DNA of 64,000 nt from positions 26,214,709 through 26,278,708 of the forward strand of contig OY735233.1 in the NCBI GenBank assembly GCA_963457665.1, given 5' to 3'. This stretch comes from Thysanoteuthis rhombus (Eukaryota > Mollusca > Cephalopoda > Oegopsida > Thysanoteuthidae). Made by a program: the position numbers and the translations under genes. This document shows positions 36,425 to 47,500 of this stretch, in pieces. The first letter of the stretch is position 1. Every line of letters starts with the position of its first letter. The notes beneath the pieces were generated by a model. That model searched no databases. It had not been told where the DNA came from and saw only the letters and a program-made list of their open reading frames with translations.

Positions 36425-36660
36425 AAAGATGAAGTGTTTATTATGGAGCATAGGGCCACATTATAATTTCAGTGGCAAGAAGTTTTATGGGTTGGAGTTG
36501 CTAGCCCCACCCCCAAGATGCCTTACAAGGCTAAAGCGCTCCAACTGCGCTGCTATTTATGTATAACTAAACAAAGAAGTTGATTCATGCCTTTCCCAAG
36601 GGCATTAGTGTAAGCAGCCTCGGATGAGAATCAAACTCAGTTTATCGATTCCGTTTTTTT
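36425..36660. repeat. SINE-like repeat with tRNA-like promoter boxes
   Basis: On the minus strand it shows AGTTTGATTCTCATCC (B-box-like) and AGCGCAGTTGGAGCGC (A-box-like). TGGGTTGGAGTTGCTAGCCC is shared with the copy at 4.7 kb. The 148-codon open frame at 36,605-37,051 (minus) overlaps it and is not a gene. Confidence 0.4.
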
Positions 36661-37597
36661 TGTGCCAGTGGCCACTATGATACTGTGGACCTATGTGAAT
36701 TTTTTTACAAAAAAATACAATTACAAGCAAGTTTTTTTTGGGGGGGGGGTGTTCTGTTATCAGAGAGGAAAATGATACCATTCTTTCCACCTCCCTTTGG
36801 AGAGGGGTAAGTAAAATAAAAAAATCTTCATTATCTTGGAGTGACAACTGTGGAAATAGTTTTGATTCTAATTGTCCACAGAAAAGGATAGCACTGGTCA
36901 ACAACCTTAATTTTATTGCCCATGATATAAGAGTGAATTTTAGGTAACTTTTGGAGCTGATTGGTTTTGCAAGATTGACTGTATTTCCTGAGATAATTGA
37001 TTCCATTGCAGTTGAGGATTCAGATTGCATGGCCTTTAGAGTCATTTTCACCTATATACATTTGTTGCTAAATCTATCTTGAGGTATTTTGTCATCTCAT
37101 GGATTTCAGATTCAATGCTGGAATTGATTTTAATTTTCTTTTTTACCATAAAATTCCTGGGCCTCATTACAAAATATGAAAGTAGCTTTGTACTCCACTA
37201 TACTAGGGTAAAATGATAATTTCAGGGGATACCTAATATCTCAGAAACTGGAACCGATTCATCAAAACAATTGTCATTTTTGGATTCAACACCACCAAAA
37301 TACCCTTCCTACATTCTCATATCCTTGGCAACTGAAAGAAAAAAGTTTCTTTTTGTTGGGCTGTGTAATAAATCAATCTATTACATAAATTCATTCATGG
37401 CTTGGATTTGCAAATGAAGATTTTGGAAGGCTTATCCTGATTTTCAGGTACTCAGAGCTGGGCCTGTACATGATAACAGTCTGGGAAAATAATTCTTATT
37501 GAAAATCTGGCATGTGAATTGCTGACCTCAGCCTTTAACCAAGGGATAATGTTTTTGTTTTTTTTTCCATTTTTAATTCTCTTAATACATTCAATTA

Positions 37598-37995
37598 ATT
37601 AGAAACCATCAACCAAAACCGACAACATAGATTTCTTCAGTCTTCAAATGGGCCTGGCTGGCTATGTATATATCATGCATACAAGCTTCACGAACATAGT
37701 TAGAGGGCTGAAAATCCAAATACTTACTCCTATATTATGCCTGAAAAAAACTTTTAGTTTTTAAAAAAAAAAATCCCCTTCCCCTCATATAGGTTTTTTT
37801 AGTGGGGATTCAATTTGCAATGTAAGTTTATGCTAAATTGGTACCTTAGTTTATGCTGCTTGCTTCTTGAAAACTCGGACCTTTTTTCATGATCACAGCC
37901 AACAAAAGGCGAGAGAAATACCTCATTCATTGGTCACCCTTTCCTCTAAATTTCTAATTGATCACCACCAACATGGCCTGCTGCCAAAAGTCATT
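37598..37995 (+). repeat. 430-bp dispersed repeat
   Basis: Starts TTAGAAACCATCAACCAAAA and runs to the ATTGATCACCACCAACATGG block. The right end is replaced by a TTA triplet run (37,996-38,033). Confidence 0.65.
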
Positions 37996-38165
37996 ATTAT
38001 TATTATTATCATTATTATTATTATTATTATTTTGTAATTGGCTTTGTTAAAAAGATACAGTCTTCACTCTTCAATGCTGAGGGATTTTGAAAAACCTTTT
38101 GACGAGGTAGTTTCCAAAAATACTTATTAAAAAATCTGTCCTCCTTTCTCATTCTTCCTCTTACT

Positions 38166-38171
<6 letters not shown>

Positions 38172-38210
<39 letters not shown>
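38172..38210. repeat. TA dinucleotide microsatellite
   Basis: About 19 TA units; a shorter run is at 41,540-41,566 and another at 56,571-56,588. Confidence 0.9.
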
Positions 38211-38212
<2 letters not shown>

Positions 38213-38518
38213 AGTATATATTCACAGAAGAAGCCGTTTATTATAATCACAGATGATGTTATTGTACGGTTATTGTTATCAAAATCAGTCAGTCCTAAAC
38301 ACTTTATTTAACCCTTTATGTACTAACGGTAGAAGGGTACTTTTATGTACAGGGCTTCTACACACGTTTTGGCAATTGATTTGTGACTTATACATTCTGG
38401 CAGTACTTGTGAGTCGAATTTTTATTTTTCAATAAAAATTTGTGTTTGCCTAAATGTTTCTTTATCATTCAATGTTGGTTTTCTTTTTATGACCTTCAAG
38501 TAAAAATTTAAAAAAAAA

Positions 38519-39395
38519 CTCGTCATCACAGTCCATAATTGAACAACTGTAGTATCAAAATTTGAAGTCATGTTAATAAAATTCCATTGAAGAATAAATA
38601 TGGTCAGAATAAATTCTATTTATGACATCAATGTTGTTTTCCAATGGAAAAATCTAAAATTGAATGAAAAAAACAAACATTTAGAAACATCTAGGTGTTA
38701 TTTCCACTAGAAAACATCTAAAACAGAGTGGAAAAACATTTAGAAACATCTAGGTGTTATTCTCAATGGAAAACATCTAGAATAGAATAAACACCTAGAT
38801 GTTTCTGAATATTTTTTCATTACCAGTGGAAAACATTCAAAATTGAGTGAAAAAAAAAAAATCTAGAAACATCTAGATGTTATTTCAACTGGAAAACAAC
38901 TAAAATAGAGTGGAAAAAAACTTCTAGGTGTTATTCCCACTGGAAAACATCTAAAATAGAGTGAACAACTAAATGTTTTAAGATATTTTTCATTTTCAGT
39001 GGAAAACATCTGAAATTGAGTAAAAAAACATCTAGAAACATCTAGGTGTTATTTTCACTGGGAAACATTTTAAATAGAAAATAGAAAAACCATCCAGAAA
39101 TATCTAGATTCTGGAAAATCTAGGTGTTAACAATACCCCATTAAAATAAAACACCCAAAAAGTCAAAGCTTTTTTTTTTCAAAAATTAAAAAAAAACTTT
39201 TTTAGAAGAAAAAAAAAAAGGCATCAGTTCTGTACTAAATAGTGGAGTACTGATGCCAATTTACAAGTCTTTAGATAAAATGTTATGGTCAGGAGCACTG
39301 GGATGCATTAACTCAAACACACGGATATATTAAAAGGGATAGAACCCTTTGCTACCTGTGGTGACTGCAGTGGTTCAATAATTACAAAAAATTTC
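38519..39395 (-). repeat. Second dispersed repeat family, copy with internal expansion
   Basis: Both flanks (38,519-38,640 and 39,155-39,395) align with the copy at 33.5 kb, but the middle holds about eight diverged units of 55-70 bp. Each unit has a GGAAAACATCTAAAATAGAG half and an ACATCTAGAAACATCTAGGT half. The repeat ends about 290 bp before MTRR exon 1. Confidence 0.55.
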
Positions 39396-39687
39396 AAAAT
39401 TCTGGACATGAAGGGTTAAAATGGATTGAAAATTTCATTTTAATTTTTTTATAATGAAAAGTTCTCTTATAACAATGAATTTCAATAGCCTCACAATGAA
39501 TTTATAAAAATGAATGTAATCCATTCCAATTTTTATATCCTTTGCTTCTCAGCTGGTTATTTTTGTCTATGAGACGCAGTCCCAAAGTGATCACAATAAG
39601 TGGCATCCTCTGTGTATGTGTGTGTGTATGTAAAATCTTTGCATGCATATATTCATGTTCTTTCTTTCTCTATGTTGTCCCCCCCAG

Positions 39688-39857
39688 GTTTTTTGTCTCT
39701 CCGCACTATGCCATCAAGCTGCACGGGTGGTCACTTCCTTCTGCTGTATGGGTCAGAGACCGGTCAGGCAGAGTCGATAGCAGAGATGATTTTTGAGGAG
39801 GCTCACCAGCACAGCTTATCTGCATCCATTTGTTGCCTAAGCTCTTTTGGCGAAAAA
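39688..39857 (+). CDS. MTRR: MTRR coding exon 1 (5'UTR tail plus codons 1-50)
   Basis: A pyrimidine-rich tract ending in CCCCCCAG gives an acceptor at 39,686-39,687. Twenty untranslated bases follow before ATG at 39,708, so an upstream noncoding exon is implied. The coding part, to 39,857, is exactly 50 codons (phase 0) and carries the first FMN phosphate loop (GSETGQAES). I chose this ATG because it sits ten residues before the conserved FLLLY strand, close to the start of human MTRR; the upstream in-frame ATGs lie in the intron. The donor is GTAAAT at 39,858, with a decayed tandem copy 63 bp further on. Confidence 0.93.
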
Positions 39858-41536
39858 GTAAATGCTTTCTCAACACCCTCATCCGAATCCATTGATTTCC
39901 TTATCTCTTTTGGAGAATAAATAAACGCTTTCTCAACATCCTGATCCCTAAGTATTTGAACAAACAGAAATTTTCCATGTATGGCTTGGTTTCGGGATCC
40001 AATCTTCAAGGGCAGCTTTCAAAGTCTTTGATTTTTAAAAATAATATTTTTAGCATTTAATTATCATACTAATTAATGAACTACGATAAAAAGCAGTTTT
40101 TGAACTTTAAAAATGATATTTTTAGCATTTAGTTTTCAAACTGATTAATGAACTACAATACAAAGCAGTCTTTGATTTAAAAAATTGATATTTTTGGCAT
40201 TTAAAAATATTCATTTGAAATAGATTATATTTATTCAAAATCTTATGTATGGTACAGGTCTGTGTCCAATGATTATTTTTTCCTGTTGGCTATGAAATAG
40301 ATGATGTTACCTCTCTTCGCTATGTCAGGTTCAGAGGTAACCTTGTTGTGGACCTCCGAACATTATTCGACAACTCCCATGGTTCTGTGGAACCCAGTTT
40401 CAGAACCACTGATCGAGGGGATTCAAAATGCTAACAAACATTGTTATTTGGAAGAGTTGCCGAACTAATTAGTTGAATAGATTGCTTCAAGTAAGGGTTT
40501 GTAAAGAATGCAACTTTGCTATGAGTTGGCGTCAGCCACTGGATGCAAGTATTTGGCCAAACACCTCCCCACCAAAATTGAAAATATAACGATGGCAGTG
40601 TGTTCAAATGTTTCAGGAGAAGCCTGAGAAATGTCTAGGAGACTAACAAACTCATACATTAATGGAAAGAATGTGAACATAGGCAATAAAAATAGAGTTT
40701 GTCTTTGTTCAAGTACTTATGAACAGTACTGTACATAGACAATCATGGATTATCTACCAACTGGACTCCTAGACTGAACTTTAGTAAGCTCTTGCACCCT
40801 TTTCCCTCCCTTTATTAATTAGAATAAAGTGATGTCGAGTCAATTTGAATAACTTTATAAAATACTACTTGGTGAACTGCGGAATCCTAAAAGCATCATT
40901 TGTGAACGTCGATATGTTTGGAGCCTAATTTAGAAATCAAAATAGAATTTGTAAATTTCTTGTTATAAAAAAAAATATAAGTATAAGAACTGGAGTATCA
41001 TCAAAAATACTTGCGTCTGCACTCAAGTGATTCTATTGCTTTAGATTTACCCTCTATTCTGACCCCTAGACTTAAACCTACTCAGCCTAATAATTAACCC
41101 GCTATTGCATAGACAGGTACCACACTAATACTCTGACAGTCAATGGTACGATTCCTATTTTAGTCTGGGCAAAATTCCAATTTCATCCAGGCATATTTTG
41201 GTTGCAAGTACCGATATTCAATAGTGTATGGTGGTTTGTGTCATAGTGTGCTCTGGTCTATGGATGCTCAAAAACACAAAAATATTTTTCTGTCTGTAAA
41301 AAGCAATGGACGGTAAAAACCTTTTCTTGAATACTATGTAGGGAAGGTGGTCTCGATGCTGAAAAAATATAATTCTTATTGAGCAATGAGGGAATGTTAG
41401 AATTGAAGAGGAATTATTGAATTAAAATTAATGTTATTTGGTTAATCCAGCAAAATCTCTAATCCAGCCTGGGTTCACTTATTTGGTCAGTCTTTTGAAG
41501 TGTGCGTGCTGGAAAATTGGTATTGTACTTCTCTCT

Positions 41537-41570
<34 letters not shown>

Positions 41571-44500
41571 TAAATATATTGTGTGTGTGTGATATCATTT
41601 AATTTAGAGACAGTAGTACATTAGTTAAAAAAATTTGAATTATTCAGTTTTATTTATCGTATTTGCCAGCAGATAAGACGCACTTTTGAATTCTAAAAAT
41701 AACTATGCAAATATTACAAGACATTAAATGTGCTGGTATTATGACTAGAGGGTCATCTACAGAAGCTTTAAATGGACCTGCTATGTGGTTTGCATGGAAA
41801 GAAAAAATATTTTACTTTCTGGGACCGCAGAAAACTTTTCTTTGAGCATTGATGATAAAATGAAATGTTTACTTGATAAGTACTCACGAGACTGCAATTA
41901 AAATTAATTTGTTCTCATCTCTTAGCCCCTCAACTAAAACTTTAACATGTAAATATACTCTTGAAAATATGATCGATTCAGCAAAACTTTTTTATTGAAT
42001 TGTCTATTGATTTGTCAAACATCATGGCTATTTTATAGAAAAACATTTTGTCCTTTGCTATTTTTTCTTTTTTTTCCAAAGCAAGAAGAAATTTCAGGCA
42101 TCATTAATGCTGTGGTCTGCTATTTTTTCCATCCCTGATGGTTTAGATAAGTTGAAGCGAGCGTTATGCCTGAAAATACCTTTGTTAATCACACGTCTTA
42201 TTGGTTGGCAAATATAGTACTTTATCTATTCTTGTAACCATAGTCAAATAAAACAGATTTTTTTTCCTTTAATTCATGTGTATATAAGCATGGTAGGTAA
42301 TATAATATATGTCAAAAATACCATAGTTTAATATTTGGAGGAATCTCCAGATATCTACCATTTTCATCAAATGAGCACAAATATTTTTAATCTGTTTGGC
42401 ATATTTTTTTATCTGCTTGGCATATTTTTTGATTTGCTTGGCATATTTTCTAATTTGCTTGCCTTGTTTTTTTAATTTGCTTACCTTGTTTGTTAATTTG
42501 CCCAGAAAAAAAAAGTATAGCTAAAAAAAGAAAAGGCACTGTGAACTTTTCTGCATACTTAATATATACTTTTTTTTTCTTATTCAATGTCCTCAATATC
42601 CTCATTTTTGTTTTCCTGAAAAAATTGAACCCAGATAGTTTTGCTCCAACTTGATAACTTCAACCCTTTGATACTCTTGTAACAGTGGGATCCAGGCCTT
42701 AATATGCTTTAAAGACTAAAAGTTATTTCCCTTGCATTATTGTAATAAAATAAATTATAAAATTACTTGGTATAAAATTATGCATGAAATTATTATTGAA
42801 TTGTTTTGTGTCTTAATAAAGTATAATTTTTGTTTTTGTTTTTTTTTAATAAAATTATTGTGTGTTTCATTAGGAATTTCTATTTTGTATGTTAAGACTC
42901 CCAAATTCTATACAAATCTTGCAAGGGAGATAACTTTTAGTCTTCTACTTGTACTACACCCTGGACATCAGTATTACAAGAGTATCAACCCTTTATGCAA
43001 TTTCCATTGTTTAATTAAAATGAAATCTTTTAATGCAGTCTGTGTAGAAACATTCTTTTCCTATTTTCAAACAATGTTACTCAAACTACAGCAAAGGTAC
43101 TCTCAGTATTTATTCATCTTAGTATGGCACAAGGTGAGATGTGAAGAGCATCCAGTGGGAACTGAACTCACTTCAGCTATTGTCAGGTCCACCTTAAGTT
43201 CAAGGAGGATGGTCTAGGTTGCTCAGAATGAAGATGTTCATTCATATATTTGTCTAATGAGTACTTATTGTTGCACACCAAGAGTCAAATGATACTCCAC
43301 AAATCAATCAACTGATTCCAGTAGTAAGGTAACCAAGACGGTTTGTGATGACTGATTTAGAAAAAAAAACACAAAAAATATTGATATAGCGCTTCGGAAA
43401 TGTAGTTTTTCTTTGGTTGCTAGAACGCCTCTCCAGATACGATAAATAAACAAATAATCACATTTTTCATAACATACATTACAAACCATTATTTATTAAG
43501 AGCTTTCATAATAACATCCATTTCCTTTGTCAGAATGTGTCTCCTGACTCCAAATAAATTATAGATAGGTAATAAAATTTTGATTAAGTCCATTAAAGAC
43601 TGTCGTCTCTCAAGAGCCTTGTAATTGACGTCTGTTTTCTTAGATTGTCAGAATAATCAATTGCATTTTGATGACATCTGTTAAAAACTGTTGTATCTTA
43701 AGATCTTTGAAAATGATATCTGCTCTCTTTTTATTGTCAGAATGCGTCTCCAAACTCCAAATAGATAATGATAATGATTATGATAAAAGTTTGATCATGT
43801 CCTTTGAAAATTTGTTTCTCAAGAGCTTTGAAAATGATGTCCGTTTTCTTCGTTAGTCCGAACTCCTCTCCAGATGTCAAATAAATAATAGTAATAGCAG
43901 TTTGATTATGTCCTTTAAAAACTGTTGTTTCTTTGGTGCTTCTTAATAAATGATATCTGTTATCATCAAACTCCAAATGATCAGAATAACTAGCTCGTTG
44001 AACATATTCCTTGGTTAGGAGCCCACTCAGCACTCTTTAGTTTTTTCTTGATAGATTTAGGGTTTTGGCTGGAGTATTTTATCATTTATTTATGGTGCCT
44101 TCTGGGGTTCTGACATTGCAATTACAGGTTAACACTCTTCTCCAATGATTATTGTTTATTGTCTTGTTTCCTTGTTTGGTTGAGTGGAAATGCTGATAGG
44201 GCCAAGGCCCAGCAATATTTTGGTTGGCTTTTGGGATGTTCCCATTCAAACAATGCCTGCTGAGGTTCCATCATAGTTACTAAATGTTAACAAATCCTCC
44301 ATTGGTCTCTGTTTATTTCCTGTTTCTTTACTTGGGTCCAGGTTCTAGGGAAATGTGTCCAGTGAGTATTGTCTGGGTCTGCCTTGAGGATATTTCCATT
44401 CAAATGTCTTCAGGTCCAGGTCAAAGATATTGTGTGCAGGATAACCAGGCTCCTTCCAGGTGCCCCAACTTTTTCAGCCCTTGCTGGGTGACCAATGCGG

Positions 44501-47500
44501 AAGGGAGTTGTGCATGTGCCCCTTTGTTTTTTCTGATGGTAGTTGATAGCAAGAAATTTCAAAGGTTTTGTTTATTTGTTGATGCTAAGTGATTTAAAAT
44601 TCTTCAGTTTAACATCGAACGTGAAAGTTGCGTTGTGCTGGTTGTCTCGACGACTGGGGATGGAGAAGTTCCCAACACGGCCCTAAAGTTCTGGAAAAAA
44701 TTGAGGAAAATTCCAAGGACAAATCCTTATTTGCAGAATTTGAGGTATTCAATTCTAGGTGAGGCTATTTATATATATTTTTTTTCTCTAAATTCTCCTC
44801 ATAGAGCTGCAGTTCTTTGATTATTTAGCTGAAATCTCCATTTTTTTTTTTTGCTGCTTCAAAAGTTTTTTAATCATCTTATTTCTGCTTTTTTGAGCTT
44901 TTTCCTATTTTTGCCTTGATCACCCGACTTTGTTAACTCCTATTCCCATATTCACTTTGGGTAAAAAACGAAATTGACACATTGGCAAGTGTGTTTGTTG
45001 TAGTTATATTATAAGCAGCTAGTAAATAAACACATACACACAGAGCAGAGTATCTATCTGTTCACATTACTCTCTTCCTCTTTTTCAGCCTATGTCACTG
45101 ACAGACTGACACATCACAAATTATAAAAATGATTATGCTACTACATTTTGCTTGCTAGAATATGATTGACTTATAGTCTTGAATCTCTTAGGAGATTTTT
45201 TATTGTACTATCATAGTATCTGGGAAAAATGATGAGATTTTTTATGGATAAATCAAGTGGAGATATATTTTAATGTAAATATATTCATTGCAAAAGAAAT
45301 GCATACCTTTAATGAAATTTGTCGAGATGCCTATATTCAGTTGAATTGTTTTCTGTGCTACTTCTGAGACATCAGCTTTAGTAGTAGTAGTAATGTTGAC
45401 GTGAACACACGGGCATACTACAGCCTTATTTAACTTCCTTCTTTTCTATCTGCTTGCCTTAGCATGAGTCTAATTCACATGTACATGTATATAAAATGAA
45501 ATCTTATTCCAAAACTTATGAAAAAGATTTCGTAATAAGTTTGGAATACCCATGAAACTTATTTGAGTCCTTGCAAAACAAGGAAGGGCTGCAAAAAACG
45601 ATGTGCAGTTATCCCTCCCCATTTGCTGGTTTTCTAATTTGTGGTCCAGTCACAAATGATTTAATGGAACATTTTGGAGTTTTGTAGAATTCTGTGAAAA
45701 ACTGCACCATAGAAAATATGCTGTGCAGTATAAACAAACCGTATAAAGTTCAAGAAATCATAAATGCGTATATGATATAGCAACTGCCATGTGTTGATAA
45801 AACATTTGCAACTTGTAATCTATCATTTTATCAAAATAATCTTTGTGTTATTAATAAGAAGAAAGATTGTAGAAAATTATCAACATATTTTATCAAGTTA
45901 AAATTATTCATGAAGACAATATAAACCCAGAGATAATCGTGGTTGAAAACTTACATCTGCAAACTGGTTAACCATGAGAATTTGTTAATTAACTATATAT
46001 TTTTTTTACTATATTTATTTATCTATTTGTTTGTTTGCAAATACAAATTATTTTTTCAAAAGGTTTATGATATAAGACGAGGTTTAGGGCACCGAAAGGA
46101 TTGGTGGTGTTAACAAAAATTGCGTACAGATTTAACGCATTCGTGCTCCCCCCAGGCACCCTTAACCCCCTCATCGGTAAACAACCAAGAAAAGTAGCCA
46201 AGTATGTGACCATTGAACATCACATTTCAAAGGAAATTATAAAATCCCAACCTACCATATATTCTGTGTGGGGGATGATCAATTAAAAAGTTGGAAAAAG
46301 GGGTGATCACTGAATAAGTTTTTTTCTCACTTCTTTTGTTGGACTGTGATCATGAGAAAAGGTCTGAATTTTCAAAAAACAAGGAGGCACAAACTGGTGA
46401 CCAATTTGACATAAACTGATATTGCATATTGAACCCCCCCCCAATGAAAATCTATTTCAGATGGGGATTCTCAAAAAACGAGTATTGTTTTCCTTGCTCA
46501 TTGCAAATTGTGTGCTGGCAAAATTTCAAGTTTCTACCATAAACACTAAAGGCTGGGCAAAGTCCAGATAGAAAGATGTGTATCAACGTCAGAACTCCTG
46601 AATAAACTAAATCCGGCAACAGTGATAAAACCAGTCTGTTGTGGGTAACGGTGATTAATCACTTGTGTATAACATTTCACTACAAAAATAAGATTGTTAT
46701 GAAGGCTGATAATTTCTTATGCACGGGTGAATTACATTTGCATCTATTGTGTTACATTCTGGTGTTTACATGAAGACTTGCTGGAACATTAAGTGATAAA
46801 TATAGACTCTCTGAAAGTGCAAATCACTGAACCAGTAAGCACTGAATGTAGACTCACTGAAAGTTGATATAACCATTTTTAAGGTTGAGAATACATTTTG
46901 AGATTACAAAGATTTTTCCCAGTTAGAATCAAGTGACCTTTCTACAGTAATCTCCCTTCATAACTTCCCAAGAAAGACAACTGGAAGTAATTTGATATTT
47001 AGTCATAATTATGGTTTTTGATGGAATTCATTTGTGGTTTTCTGAGTGAGAAGTGCCAATATAGACTCAAATGTTGGGGTCCACGACCCCCCTATGCTGT
47101 GAGAAACTGAGCTATATTAAGGGACTGAGATATATTAAGGGACTTTTGTGTTAAGATAGTCTTGTTCGTTGGTGCATCCTAGCATATGAGGTGCCCACAA
47201 GGAATGTTTCAGATGTTTTTCAGAAATTGTCAACCAAAACTGCTAACATCAGCATAAGTTTCTTCAGTTTATTTGGGGGTCCGACTGACTGACTGACTGG
47301 TTATGTATGTATGACATGTACATGTTGCGCCAATAGAGCTAGAGGGCTGGAAATTTAGACATTCACTCCTATCTAAAAGGATCATTTTTCCTTTGTTTTT
47401 TGAAAATTCCTCTCCCGAAAGATGTTTTAGTTGGGATTCAATTTGCTATGTAATTTTATGTTAGATTGATTACTTGGTTTGTATTCGGCAGCATTCACTC

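Larger units (their letters stand above)
39858..44607 (+). other. MTRR intron 1 and its contents
   Basis: Holds a tandem copy of the exon 1 donor (39,905-39,950), a 72-bp tandem repeat (40,020-40,210), a TA run (41,540-41,566), an inverted-repeat-bounded element (41,654-42,220), a 23-bp minisatellite (42,389-42,505) and a 118-bp tandem array (43,490-43,975). A 161-codon open frame at 42,732-43,217 is AT-rich and reads into SINE-like sequence; I do not call it a gene. Nothing recognisable was seen in 40,260-41,530. Confidence 0.7.

Noticed and set aside
36605-37051. 148-codon open frame on the minus strand
   Set aside because: Overlaps a SINE-like repeat and a G-run; no domain, no splice or start context.
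42732-43217. 161-codon open frame on the plus strand in MTRR intron 1
   Set aside because: Rich in I, K, F, L and Y codons expected of AT-rich noise, no recognisable domain, and its 3' part runs into SINE-like sequence.
44284-44592. 102-codon frame just before MTRR exon 2
   Set aside because: Crosses the intron in a frame unrelated to MTRR and shows no flavodoxin sequence; the true exon begins at 44,608 by acceptor and alignment.
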